Made by a program: the position numbers and the translations under genes
The notes under the pieces: model-generated
What the model was told of the DNA's origin: nothing
What the model saw: only the letters and a program-made list of their open reading frames with translations
Databases searched by the model: none
Source: Streptomyces pacificus
GTDB lineage: Bacteria; Actinomycetota; Actinomycetes; Streptomycetales; Streptomycetaceae
Assembly (NCBI RefSeq): GCF_011766325.1
Contig: NZ_BLLG01000015.1
Location: forward strand, 62,001-126,000
DNA length: 64,000 nt
Direction of reading: 5' to 3'
In this document: positions 1 to 8,634 of the stretch, one piece after another
Numbering within the stretch: position 1 is the first letter of the stretch
Layout: each line of letters begins with the position of its first letter

Positions 1-858
1 GACCCGGCCGCCGTCGGGGTCCTCGAAGGTGGAGTCCACGAAGTCGAAGGTGCGGAAGCTGTGCCGCTCGACGATCTGCGCGACCTCTTCGACGATCTGT
101 GCGGGCCCGCGGCCGCGCCACGCCTTGCCGGCCTGCACCCGGTTCTTCAGATGGGGTGCGGCGCAGAAGGCGCAGTTGGCGACGCAGCCGCGGCTGGTGC
201 TGACCCGCACGTACTCGAGCCTGTCGCCGTGCTGGCTGAGCTGGTCCCGGGCCGGGAACGGCAGCACCTCCAGGTCGTGGATGAGGGGCCGGGCCGGGTT
301 CTGGCGGATGCCGCCCTCCTCGTCCCGGTAGCAGACGCCGGGGCAGTCGGTCAGCGGCTCCTTCAGGTACAGCCGCTGAGCGAGGTCGAGGATGGTGGGC
401 TCGCCCTCGCCGACGGCGACGATGTCCGCGTACGGGTTGTTGCGCAGCACGTCCTGGCCGGCGAAGGTCCCGGCCGGGCCGCCGCAGGCGATCGGGGTGT
501 CCGGCAGGGCCTCGCGCAGGTCCCGGCAGAGGCTGGCGCAGCTGGTCACATTGAGGCTCATCAGCGTGAAGCACACCAGATCCGGCCGGTACTCGCGCAG
601 ATGGGCGACGGCCGCCGCATGGTGCTCGTCGCCGTGCTCCACCTCCCGGATCTCGGCGGTGAAGCCGACGTGCCGCAGGGCGCTTGCCATATAGGCCACG
701 CCGAGGTGCTCGGGCGACATCACGAGATCGCCGTCCAGCAGGATGAGGAAGCTGACCTTGAACGAGGCGGGGTCGGTGACACGGGGATCCAGGGAGAGCT
801 CGAACTCTCCCGGTTTCCGCCGGGGGCTGCGCGTTTCGAGGGTGACGTCCTCAATCAT
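1..858 (-). CDS. B12-binding-domain radical SAM enzyme (C-terminus outside window)
   Basis: The first 286 codons of a radical SAM protein are visible; the rest lies beyond the left edge. Residues 35-165 resemble the Rossmann-like cobalamin-binding domain of class B radical SAM enzymes, ending in a GEGE-type motif (residues 150-153). The cluster-binding motif CVANCAFC (CX3CX2C) uses Cys225, Cys229 and Cys232. The ATG at 858 has GGGAGAG just upstream. It is last in a minus-strand run AP-superfamily enzyme, ACP, radical SAM. Such enzymes often methylate unactivated carbons or rearrange rings. The mitomycin cluster has a comparable protein (MmcD, from memory). The substrate cannot be read from sequence. 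Confidence 0.85.
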   Translation of the reverse strand, partial: MIEDVTLETRSPRRKPGEFELSLDPRVTDPASFKVSFLILLDGDLVMSPEHLGVAYMASALRHVGFTAEIREVEHGDEHHAAAVAHLREYRPDLVCFTLMSLNVTSCASLCRDLREALPDTPIACGGPAGTFAGQDVLRNNPYADIVAVGEGEPTILDLAQRLYLKEPLTDCPGVCYRDEEGGIRQNPARPLIHDLEVLPFPARDQLSQHGDRLEYVRVSTSRGCVANCAFCAAPHLKNRVQAGKAWRGRGPAQIVEEVAQIVERHSFRTFDFVDSTFEDPDGGRV

Positions 859-890
859 CGACTCTCCCAGGGGACAGGGGGCCTGGTCGC

Positions 891-1169
891 TCAGGCCGGC
901 TCGTTGGCGGGCTCGCCCTTCTGCACCCGGTTGGTGACGTAGTCGGCCAGCAGGTCGAGGTCGTCGATCAGGGTGATCGAGAGGTCCTCGTCCGCGATCT
1001 CCACACCGAACTCGCTCTCCACCCAGATCAGGAACTCGATGGTGTTGATCGAGTCCAGTCCCAGCGCCTGGACGAGTCCCTTGTCCGGGACGTCGGACGG
1101 CTCGACGGAGAGTTCGAGGGAGTCGACCAGCACCTTGCGCAGCCGGGCCTTCGTCTCCTCCAATTCCAT
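891..1169 (-). CDS. Acyl carrier protein 1
   Basis: A 92-residue acyl carrier protein. The phosphopantetheine attachment site is Ser40 in the GLDSINTIEF motif, followed by the usual acidic helix II and III regions. The ATG at 1169 is preferred because AAGGG lies 9 bases upstream; an in-frame ATG at 1178 would leave no spacer. It sits 29 bases after the phosphodiesterase-like gene and 32 before the radical SAM gene, so the three are probably one operon. It is nearly identical over its first 75 residues to the second ACP at 18363-18629. In mitomycin biosynthesis AHBA is loaded on a discrete ACP (MmcB) by MitE; this protein is a candidate for that carrier role. Confidence 0.93.
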   Translation of the reverse strand: MELEETKARLRKVLVDSLELSVEPSDVPDKGLVQALGLDSINTIEFLIWVESEFGVEIADEDLSITLIDDLDLLADYVTNRVQKGEPANEPA

Positions 1170-1198
1170 GGTGCGCATCCCTTCGTGTCGGTGATCGC

Positions 1199-2761
1199 TC
1201 ACAGGTAGCCCATCTCGCGCAGCCGGCTGCTGGTGTAGTCGTCCTCGCCCGCGTCCTGGCCCGCGTCCTGGCCCGCGTCCGCCGGGCGGGGCGCGGGAGG
1301 GCCGTCCGGCGGGACCAGGGGCCGGTCCGGTCCGGGGGCGTCGGGGACGGGGACGTCCTCGGTGAACACCCCGGTGCGCGGGCGGCCGTCGACGTCCTTC
1401 GGCCAGGCGGCCCCGAGGTCCGCCAGCAGCGTGGGCATCGCGTCGGTCAGCGGGATCGTGCCGGGCAGCCGCCCCGGGCGGACGCGGGGCGAGCGCTGGG
1501 CCCATATGCCCTGGTGCCGGTGGAGTCCGGTCTGGGCGCTGGGAGTCCACGGCGGGCCGGTCAGCGAGGTGGTCGGAAGCACGGACTCGTCTGCCGGCAC
1601 CAGCAGCAGATCGGGGGCGCGCTCGCTGTTGCCGCCGGGGAAGGCCTCCTGCCGGGGCACTATCCCCCGGAACACCGGGTCCCCGTCAGGGCCCTCCAGT
1701 GCGCCGAGCAGGTCGACCACCTCCGCGGTGACCCGGTCCCGGTCCCGGGGGGCCACCGTGCCCCGGTGCTGCCGCGCCTTGAGATTGAGGTTGAGGCCGT
1801 AGGAGCCGGGGACCGGCATGTAGACGGCCGTGCGGGAGAAGTCCACCCGCCGCCCGCCGTCGGCGAACCAGCTCGCGGCGCCTTCGGCGGGCCCCTCGCC
1901 GGGCCCGGTCGCGAGGAGGCCCGCCTCCTCGAGCACCTGGTGCACGGAGAACGCGTACCGTCCCCGGCCCAGGCCGTGGTCGGAGACGAGCATCACCAGG
2001 GTGTCCTCGTCCACCAGCGCCAGCAGCTCGCCCACCGCGGTGTCCAGTGCCCGGTGGATCCGGGTGAGGGCCCGCTCCCAGCCGCTGTCCGCCGGGGCGC
2101 CCCCGTGCCGGGGGTGCCCCGTGTCCTCGTAGTGCCAGTAGTGGTGTCCGACCCGGTCGGCCTCGGTGAGGACGACCATGACGACGTCCGTGGGCCGGGT
2201 GGTCATCAGATGCCGCACGGACCGGATCCGGGCCTCGACATTGTGCTCGGCCTGGTCCAGATAGCCCATGTCGCCGCGGAACATCGTGGCGAGGTCGGAC
2301 TGGAAGTGGGCGCGGGCCGTGGCGAGTTCCCGCAGCAGCGAGTCGGGACGGCAGTGCCGCAGGGTGCGCTCCAGGGGCCAGGTGATCTGGTAGCCGGGCA
2401 GTTCGGCCGGCGGATGGGACATCGGGACGTTGACGAGCCCGAGCGTGTACGACTGCGCCGCCAGCCAGTCCCATGCCGAGGACCGCCCCAGGTCGCCGGC
2501 CTGGGTGATCCGGGCGCCGTAGCCGGGGTCCTGGGTGTCGTAGAACTGGTAGATACCGTGGTTGCCGGGGTCTGCCGCGCTGACGAAGGTGGACCAGCCG
2601 GGAGCGGTGTGCGCCGGCCAGGTGCAGGTGGTCCTGCTGCTGGCCGAGGCGGTCAGGAGGCTCCCGATGTGCGGGAGCAGCCCCCGCTCCACCAGGGGGT
2701 CGATGAGATCGAACGTGCCGCCGTCGATTCCGATGACGAGGGCGAGCGGCGAGGGTGGCAC
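1199..2761 (-). CDS. Alkaline-phosphatase-superfamily enzyme 1 (type I phosphodiesterase-like)
   Basis: A 520-residue protein of the nucleotide pyrophosphatase/phosphodiesterase branch of the alkaline phosphatase superfamily. Visible metal and catalytic elements are Asp13 in GIDGGTFD, the predicted nucleophile Thr52 in HTAPGWSTF followed by GNHGIYQF, a TEADRVGHHYWH segment, and SDHGLGRGR near residue 260. The GTG at 2761 has GGAGG seven bases upstream. The C-terminus ends in RLREMGYL, a tail seen in part of this family and echoed by the small protein at 11781-12161. It probably opens an operon with ACP 1 and the radical SAM gene. Substrate unknown; a phosphoester or sulfoester intermediate on an ACP is possible but unproven. 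Confidence 0.85.
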   Translation of the reverse strand: MPPSPLALVIGIDGGTFDLIDPLVERGLLPHIGSLLTASASSRTTCTWPAHTAPGWSTFVSAADPGNHGIYQFYDTQDPGYGARITQAGDLGRSSAWDWLAAQSYTLGLVNVPMSHPPAELPGYQITWPLERTLRHCRPDSLLRELATARAHFQSDLATMFRGDMGYLDQAEHNVEARIRSVRHLMTTRPTDVVMVVLTEADRVGHHYWHYEDTGHPRHGGAPADSGWERALTRIHRALDTAVGELLALVDEDTLVMLVSDHGLGRGRYAFSVHQVLEEAGLLATGPGEGPAEGAASWFADGGRRVDFSRTAVYMPVPGSYGLNLNLKARQHRGTVAPRDRDRVTAEVVDLLGALEGPDGDPVFRGIVPRQEAFPGGNSERAPDLLLVPADESVLPTTSLTGPPWTPSAQTGLHRHQGIWAQRSPRVRPGRLPGTIPLTDAMPTLLADLGAAWPKDVDGRPRTGVFTEDVPVPDAPGPDRPLVPPDGPPAPRPADAGQDAGQDAGEDDYTSSRLREMGYL

Positions 2762-3252
2762 GCGATTGCCTCCAGCTGTGTCGCCGATGATCGGGCCTGA
2801 CCGTAACAGTGAAGCAATCCGGCATTATGCGAAAGCCCTTTGCCTGGAACACCTTGACCGAAAATCGAGGCCCGATCGCCGATCGGTGTGTGCGCAGTCC
2901 CGGTTCCGGTCCACCGCAGACGTGTGGGGAAACTCCGCCGGTATGCCCGGGACACGGCCCGGCTTCCGTCTCGTTATGGCCGGAACGAAGCGCCAGGCGT
3001 GATCACTTGGGTGTCCGTGCGGGCTTCCCGTTCGCGCGGTCCTTCAGAAATTCGTCATACCCGGTTGACTTCCCCGGCTCCGCCGGTGGAGCCTGCCCAG
3101 GCGGGCTATTCGCGGACGGTCCGGCGTCATCCCGATTCCTCCGCTGTCGTTCATGCCGATTTCCGCAGTGCACCTGCATGGTCTCCGCGCTCCGGAGCGT
3201 GCCGGGGCTCTGCCGAGCGGTGCCGATTCCCCGCCGACGGAAAGGCCGATGC
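2762..3252. promoter_or_regulatory. Divergent intergenic region between AP enzyme 1 and mitB-like operon
   Basis: About 490 bases separate the two divergent starts. The stretch is less GC-rich than the flanking genes and has no open frame with coding bias. It must hold the promoters for the minus-strand AP1-ACP-radical SAM unit and the long plus-strand biosynthetic operon. I could not define a -10/-35 pair or a convincing operator. Confidence 0.6.
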
Positions 3253-4191
3253 ATGTCTCCGCCCCTGCCATCCGCTCCGCTCACCCTGGCCGTGGTGGTC
3301 CCCACCCGGGGCGACCATCAGCGGCTGCGCGTCACGCTCGCCTCTCTCGCCGGCCAGACCGACGCGCCCGCCCACGAGGTGATCGTGGTGGACGACAGCG
3401 CCCCCGGCGGCGGTCCGGCGCTCGCCGAGGTCCTCGCCGAGGCGCGCGACCGGCTGCCGCTGCGCGTGGTGCCCGGTCCCCGACAGGGGCGGGCGGCCGT
3501 CCGCAACGCCGGCGCCGGTGCTGCCGCGACCGCCTGGGTGCTCTTCCTCGACGCCGACGTCGTCGTCGGTCCCCGTTTCCTGCGCGCCTACGCCGACGCC
3601 GCCCGGCCCGGGTTCTTCCTGCACGGCCTGACGCGTGAACTCCCCGCGGCGGCACGGCTGCTGGCCACGCTGGAGGGCGCGTCCTGGCCCGAGCTCCAGC
3701 GGACCGCCGCCGAACTCACCGGGGCCGCAACCGATGTCCGCGTCCGCGACCCGCTGCGCCGCACCATGGCGAACGCCCTGGAGCGCGCCATCGAGGCGAT
3801 GGACGCGGGGACCCTGCCGGACGTCGCCGCGTGGCTTGGCTTTGTCGGCGCCAACTCAGCTGTGGAGAAGGAGGCCTGGCGGTCCGCCGGCGGCTTCGAC
3901 GAGGAGTTCGGGCGTGACTGGGGCTGCGAGGACATCGAGTTGGGGGTGCGGCTGCACGGCGCGGGGCTGCGGCGCGCCCTGGTACCCGAGGCGTACGGCA
4001 TCCACCTCAGCCACGCCCGGCCGGGCCGCTGGCAGCAGCACGGACGGAACATGGAGCGGTTCGCGATGCTGCACCCCCTGCCCGCGGTACGCGCCCTGAC
4101 CGCTCTGCTCGGCCCCGACGGCACCCCCGAGCGCTATGTGGCCGCCGTCCGGGCCGAGGCGGCCCGGCCCCGGCTGACCGGCAGCCGATGA
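3253..4191 (+). CDS. mitB: Family 2 glycosyltransferase, MitB-like
   Basis: A 312-residue GT-A fold glycosyltransferase. The N-terminus shows VVVPTRGD and IVVDDS strands, and the metal/nucleotide DXD element is in LFLDADVV (Asp100 and Asp102). A later WGCEDIELG segment fits the family's catalytic ED region. The ATG at 3253 follows GGAAAGG by seven bases; longer upstream frames are non-coding. The gene overlaps the deacetylase by ATGA. In mitomycin biosynthesis MitB adds an amino sugar to ACP-bound AHBA from UDP-GlcNAc. The gene order after it (deacetylase, radical SAM, ligase, SDR, Gfo/Idh, luciferase-like) matches my memory of mitC to mitH, so that role is inferred here. Confidence 0.88.
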   Translation: MSPPLPSAPLTLAVVVPTRGDHQRLRVTLASLAGQTDAPAHEVIVVDDSAPGGGPALAEVLAEARDRLPLRVVPGPRQGRAAVRNAGAGAAATAWVLFLDADVVVGPRFLRAYADAARPGFFLHGLTRELPAAARLLATLEGASWPELQRTAAELTGAATDVRVRDPLRRTMANALERAIEAMDAGTLPDVAAWLGFVGANSAVEKEAWRSAGGFDEEFGRDWGCEDIELGVRLHGAGLRRALVPEAYGIHLSHARPGRWQQHGRNMERFAMLHPLPAVRALTALLGPDGTPERYVAAVRAEAARPRLTGSR

Positions 4192-5087
4192 GAGCGCAGC
4201 GCGAGGACCGCGCCCAGGTGGTGGTCTCCCCGCACCCGGACGACGCGGTGTGGTCCCTCGGGGGCCGGCTCGCCCACTGGGTCGCGCGGGGGGTGCCGGT
4301 CACGGTGGTCACGGTCTTCGACGGAGCCCAGCCGGTGTCCGAGCCGGTGTCCGCGTCGGTGTCCGCGTCGGCCGCCGGCTCAGCGTCGGACACCGGCGCT
4401 TGCCGCCCCCATGACCGGCTGCCCCCCGCCCACCCCTTGCCGAGCCGCCGCATCCCGGCCTCCGGCTCGTCCCCGCCGGACGACCCCGATGCCTGGCGGC
4501 ACGTCGCCAGGCCCGCGATCCGGCGCCGTGAAGACCGTGCCGCACTCGGCGAACTCGGTGTCGGGCACGTCTCGCTCGGCTTCGCCGACGCCGCGTTGCG
4601 CACCAGCGACGGGCGATACCGATACCGTTCGGCGCCCCGGCTCTTCGCCGCGCGCCACCCGGACGATCACGGCCTGCCCGGTGCGATCCGGGACGCCCTG
4701 CGCCCGCTGTGCCCGCCCGGCACCCGGGTGCACGGTCCCCTGGCCGCCGGCCGGCATGTCGACCATGTGGTGTCCCGGGCGGCGGTGGAGCGCCTCGCCG
4801 CGCCGGGCACCGCCTGGTACGAGGACTTCCCCTACCCGTTGCGCAGGCGGGACCACGACGGCCTCGCACCCAGCTGCCACCCCCTCGCCGACGCCGAGGT
4901 CGAGCGCTGGCTGGCCGCCGCCCTGCACTACGCCAGCCAGGCCGAGGCCCTCTTCGGCGGCGGGGACGGGCTGCGCCGGGCCCTGCTCGCCAGGGCCCGC
5001 GCCCACGGAGGCGAGGCGGGGGCCGCGCACGCCGACCGCCACTGGCTGCCTGCCGAGCCGGAGGGGCCCCCATCGGCGCACTGGTGA
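4188..5087 (+). CDS. mitC: PIG-L/LmbE family N-acetyl sugar deacetylase, MitC-like
   Basis: A 299-residue zinc-dependent deacetylase. The zinc/catalytic motif HPDD is at residues 16-19 and the second zinc motif HVDH at 190-193, with the usual RREDRAALGELG helix between. Residues 47-100 form a Ser/Pro/Ala-rich low-complexity insertion absent from minimal family members. Start overlaps the glycosyltransferase stop (ATGA), implying translational coupling. Family members such as MshB and LmbE-like proteins remove N-acetyl from GlcNAc conjugates. In context it should deacetylate the GlcNAc-AHBA conjugate made by the preceding enzyme, as proposed for MitC in mitomycin. Confidence 0.88.
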   Translation: MRAQREDRAQVVVSPHPDDAVWSLGGRLAHWVARGVPVTVVTVFDGAQPVSEPVSASVSASAAGSASDTGACRPHDRLPPAHPLPSRRIPASGSSPPDDPDAWRHVARPAIRRREDRAALGELGVGHVSLGFADAALRTSDGRYRYRSAPRLFAARHPDDHGLPGAIRDALRPLCPPGTRVHGPLAAGRHVDHVVSRAAVERLAAPGTAWYEDFPYPLRRRDHDGLAPSCHPLADAEVERWLAAALHYASQAEALFGGGDGLRRALLARARAHGGEAGAAHADRHWLPAEPEGPPSAHW

Positions 5088-5192
5088 TCCACGTTCAGAA
5101 CAGGCCCTGGCAGTCCACCGGCCCGGTTGCCCCGGCCCCGTGTACGACCGCGCGTCACGTGCCCTTTGGGACGACCGTGAAAGGACCCGCAG

Positions 5193-6305
5193 ATGCCGCC
5201 CCTCCCCCCTCTCCCGCTGATCGGCAACGACCTGGTCATCAACGAGGACTCCTGCAACCTCAGCTGCACCTACTGCCTGACCGGGCAGAGCAACCTCAAG
5301 GAAGGCCACTCCCTCAAGCTGATCTTCGACCCGCCCAAGCGCGACGACTACTCCCCGGCCTCGGGGCTGGGCAAGCGCATCAACACCGTCGCCGACCGGC
5401 TCGGCGACCGCTTCGGCCTGCCGCTGCTGAAGGTCACCGGCGGCGAGATCTTCCTGGTCCGCGGCATCATGGACTTCCTGGAGGAGCAGTCGTCCCGGTA
5501 CGAGGTCCTCGTCATCCAGACCAACGGCGTGCTCGTCACCGAGGAACACCTCGCACGCATGCGGTCCTGGGGCAACGTCGTGCTGCAGGTCTCCCTGGAC
5601 AGCCACCTCTATCCGGGCAACAGCTACCGCGTGCAGTCGGAGCAGCTGCACGGCAAGGTGATCCGGGCCGTCCGCCGGATCCTCGACTCCGGCCTGCCGG
5701 TGGAGATCTACGGCGTCCTCAACGACCGCAGCGTCGGCGAACTGCCCGACTTCGCCGACTGGCTCGCCGCCTTCGACACCGCGCCTACCTTCTTCCCCTT
5801 CCCGGTCCGCGGCCCTGACGTCGAGAGCTTCGCGGTCCGGCGCGACCAGATCGGCCGCATCGAGGAACTCGTCGCACGGTACGACGAGGTCAGCCGGGTG
5901 CTGCCGCCGCGCGCCTACTTCGGCCGGCTGCTCAGCTTCTACCGCGAGGGCAGGCGCACCTTCCGCTGCCATCTGCCCCGGCTGGTCGTCTCCAGCTTCA
6001 GCGACGGCGTCGTCACCCCCTGCCCCAACATCTGGTTCTCCGACATGGGCAACGTCCTGGGCGACGAGGCCGAGCACCTCCTCGACCGGCTCGGCACCAG
6101 CGGCCTCTACCAGGCCCTCCTCGCGCCCAAACCGAGGCTGGGGGCCTGCCACGGCTGCTTCACCCCCTGGGACACGCTGTCCATGTACTTCGAGGACGAG
6201 ATCACCCTCGACGAGCTGTGTGCCGCCCCGACCTACGCTCCGCCCCGCATCCGCGGCATGATCGAGCGCGCCAAGGCCGACTACCTGTCGAGCATCGATG
6301 GCTGA
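5193..6305 (+). CDS. Radical SAM protein with cysteine-rich C-terminus, MitD-like position
   Basis: A 370-residue radical SAM protein. The cluster motif CNLSCTYC lies at residues 21-28 (Cys21, Cys25, Cys28), and KVTGGEIFL matches the GGE motif that contacts SAM. The C-terminal part has further Cys residues (CHLPRL, TPCPNIW, CHGCFTPW) in a SPASM/twitch-like arrangement that could hold an auxiliary cluster. The ATG at 5193 has GAAAGGA seven bases upstream. The stop overlaps the ligase start by eight bases. It occupies the mitD position in the mitB-H order. A C-C bond forming or sugar-rearranging step joining AHBA and the amino sugar is possible but only inferred. Confidence 0.87.
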   Translation: MPPLPPLPLIGNDLVINEDSCNLSCTYCLTGQSNLKEGHSLKLIFDPPKRDDYSPASGLGKRINTVADRLGDRFGLPLLKVTGGEIFLVRGIMDFLEEQSSRYEVLVIQTNGVLVTEEHLARMRSWGNVVLQVSLDSHLYPGNSYRVQSEQLHGKVIRAVRRILDSGLPVEIYGVLNDRSVGELPDFADWLAAFDTAPTFFPFPVRGPDVESFAVRRDQIGRIEELVARYDEVSRVLPPRAYFGRLLSFYREGRRTFRCHLPRLVVSSFSDGVVTPCPNIWFSDMGNVLGDEAEHLLDRLGTSGLYQALLAPKPRLGACHGCFTPWDTLSMYFEDEITLDELCAAPTYAPPRIRGMIERAKADYLSSIDG

Positions 6306-8634
6306 AGGCACCGAACGGGCCCCGGACACGCTCGCCGACACTCTCCTAAACGCTGTCGGACGCCTGGCCCCGGACACCGAGATCCTGCCCGGCAGCACGG
6401 CGTCCGGGCTGGTGGCCGAGGCGCACCGGGTCGCCGACGCACTGAAGGCCCAGGGCGCCGAGGGCGAGGCGGTGGCGCTCCGGCTGCCCAACGGGCCCGG
6501 CGGAGTGGCGCACTTCCTCGGCCTGCTCGAGGCGGGCGCCCGGCCGCTGCCCGTGGGACCCGACACCCCCGACCCCGAGGTCGGCAGGCTGCTCGGGCTG
6601 GCCGGCGGCGGCCGAGTGCTGACGCCCGCCGACCGGCCAGGCCGGCCGCCCCGGCTCGACGGCACCCCGGGCATCCCCGCCGACGACGGCCCCGGCGTCC
6701 TGCTGCCCACCTCGGGATCCACAGGCGCCCCGAAACTCGTCTGGCGCCCCGAGCGGAGCTGGCTGTCCGAGGCCCGCCGCTATCGCGACGGCGTCGGCCT
6801 CACCGCCGAGGACGTCCTGCTGCTGCCCGTACCGCTGCCACACGCGTACGCCCTCGGCTGGATGTGCGGCGCGCTGCTCACCGGGGCCGCCCTCAGGCCC
6901 GTCCCGCCCACCGGACTCGGCGAGGCGGCCCGCGTCCTGGCCGCCGGGGCCACCGCCATCGCCCTGGTCCCCGCCACCGCGCGGCTGCTCGCCACCCGGC
7001 AGTGCCTGCACGCCCGCCGCGCCGGGCCCCAAGCGGCCCCGCCCGCCCCCCGGCTGCGGATCGCCATGGCGGGCGCGGGACCGGTCGACGGCCCCCTCGA
7101 CACGCTGTTCCGTGAGGCCTACGGCGTGGGGCTGGCCCGCAACTACGGCTCCACCGAACTCGGCGCGGTCCTCTCGGGACCGGCCGGGCTGCCGCCGCTG
7201 TGCGTGGGCGCACCCCTGCCCGGAGTCGATGTCCGCCTCGTGGACCGCACCACCCGTGCGCAGACGGCGGAAGGCCCCGGGATCCTCCAGATCCGCACCG
7301 AGGTGCTGCCCGACTGGCATGACACCGGCGACCTGGCCGTGCCCGAACAGGGCTGCTGGCGCATCCTCGGCCGCGAGGGCACCGCCGTCCGGCGCGGCGC
7401 CCGCTGGGTGGCGCCGCTGGAGATCGAGTCGGTGCTGCGCGCCCACGACGCCGTGCAGGACGTCCGGGTCGCCGCCCGGCGCCGCTGCCACGAGGGCGAG
7501 GACGGACTGGTCGCCGAGGTCGTCGTCACCGACGACGCAACCGGCGAGGAGGAGCTGCGCGCCCACACGGCCCGTCAGCTCGCCCCCTACAAGGTCCCCG
7601 ACACCTTCGTGCTGCGCGCCGCCCTGCCGAAGACCGCCGTCGGCAAGGCCGCAGCCCCGGTCCGCTACCGCCTCACCCCGCACGCGCTCAGGGCCGCCCG
7701 CGCCTACAAGGCGTCCGAACTGCTCTTCGCCCTGCACGACCTCGGTGCCCTGACCGCCCTGGCCCAGGGCGCCGACCTCGCCGAGATCAGCGCCGGACTC
7801 GGCTGCGACACCCGGGCGCTGGAGCTGCTGCTGGACACTGCCGCGGCCCTCGGCCTGGTCTCCACCGCGCACCAGACCGGCGGCCCCGCGGTCCCCGCCG
7901 ACGAGATCGCCGCCTTCGTGGAGCTGGAGAAACGACTCTCCCGCGATCTGGTGAGCAGGGAGGCGCTGGCCGCCGTGGCGCGTACGGGCGTACCGCGCCG
8001 GCCGTTCGAGCAACGTCCGCACGACGCCGAGTTGGTGCGGCTCTACCAGGGCGCCATGAGCGGGCCATCCGCCCGCGCCCGCACCGTGCTCGGCCTGCGG
8101 CTGGTCCGGCCGCGCCCGGGCACCCGGCTGGTGGAGGTCACCGCAGGACCCGGCCGCTACCTGGAGCGGCTGCTGGCCGGCGACCCCGCGGCAGGCGGCC
8201 ATCTGTGGCAGACCGGCCGGCTCGCGGGCCCGGTGAGCGAGCCGGTGCGCGCCGCCGTCGCCGCCGGCCGGATCACCACGGGGCCGGACCTGCCGCACGG
8301 CGACGCCGACATCTGCGTCGTCGCCAACAGCATCCACGACCCCGCAGGCGGCGCCCGTCTCGCGCCGCTGCTGCGGACCCTGAAGCCCGGCGGGGGGCTG
8401 CTGGTCGACGACGTCTTCCTGCCCTCGGGCACCCCGGGCACCCCGGGCACCCCGGGCGGCGAGCCGGGCGAGGGGGCCGAGCTGGCCCTGGACTGGCTCA
8501 CGCACGGCGGCACCCGCTGGCCCACCCTCGCGGCGCTCACCGACGCCCTGGCCGAGGCGGGCGCCGACCTCGTCCGCGACCTGCCCTTCGAGGGCTCCCC
8601 CTGCCATCTCGTCCTAGCCAAGGAGGCCGACTGA
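6298..8634 (+). CDS. mitE: AMP-dependent acyl ligase fused to a methyltransferase-like domain, MitE-like
   Basis: A 778-residue two-domain protein. Residues 1-455 are an ANL-superfamily adenylating enzyme: P-loop TSGSTGAPK (138-146), NYGSTE, WHDTGDLA and the C-terminal lysine loop PKTAVGK near 446. Residues 460-778 have a winged-helix segment then a class I methyltransferase fold with a late KPGGGLLVDD strand. Its SAM-binding motif is degenerate (VEVTAGPGRY, about 611, where VDVGGGTG is usual), so the domain may be structural or bind a carrier. MitE adenylates AHBA and loads it onto an ACP; the same is inferred here. Start overlaps the radical SAM gene; stop overlaps the SDR start. Confidence 0.87.
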   Translation: MAEGTERAPDTLADTLLNAVGRLAPDTEILPGSTASGLVAEAHRVADALKAQGAEGEAVALRLPNGPGGVAHFLGLLEAGARPLPVGPDTPDPEVGRLLGLAGGGRVLTPADRPGRPPRLDGTPGIPADDGPGVLLPTSGSTGAPKLVWRPERSWLSEARRYRDGVGLTAEDVLLLPVPLPHAYALGWMCGALLTGAALRPVPPTGLGEAARVLAAGATAIALVPATARLLATRQCLHARRAGPQAAPPAPRLRIAMAGAGPVDGPLDTLFREAYGVGLARNYGSTELGAVLSGPAGLPPLCVGAPLPGVDVRLVDRTTRAQTAEGPGILQIRTEVLPDWHDTGDLAVPEQGCWRILGREGTAVRRGARWVAPLEIESVLRAHDAVQDVRVAARRRCHEGEDGLVAEVVVTDDATGEEELRAHTARQLAPYKVPDTFVLRAALPKTAVGKAAAPVRYRLTPHALRAARAYKASELLFALHDLGALTALAQGADLAEISAGLGCDTRALELLLDTAAALGLVSTAHQTGGPAVPADEIAAFVELEKRLSRDLVSREALAAVARTGVPRRPFEQRPHDAELVRLYQGAMSGPSARARTVLGLRLVRPRPGTRLVEVTAGPGRYLERLLAGDPAAGGHLWQTGRLAGPVSEPVRAAVAAGRITTGPDLPHGDADICVVANSIHDPAGGARLAPLLRTLKPGGGLLVDDVFLPSGTPGTPGTPGGEPGEGAELALDWLTHGGTRWPTLAALTDALAEAGADLVRDLPFEGSPCHLVLAKEAD

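Noticed and set aside
29..942. Plus-strand open frames opposite the left-edge radical SAM gene
   Set aside because: They are shadows of the minus-strand gene, with no family motif; the radical SAM frame on the other strand has Cys motifs and a ribosome site.
1686..2852. Arg-rich frame of 388 codons on the minus strand
   Set aside because: A frame-shifted shadow of AP enzyme 1; composition is that of GC-rich noise.
6346..8607. 753-codon minus-strand frame opposite the ligase
   Set aside because: Typical antisense shadow of a high-GC gene; no ribosome site and no domains.
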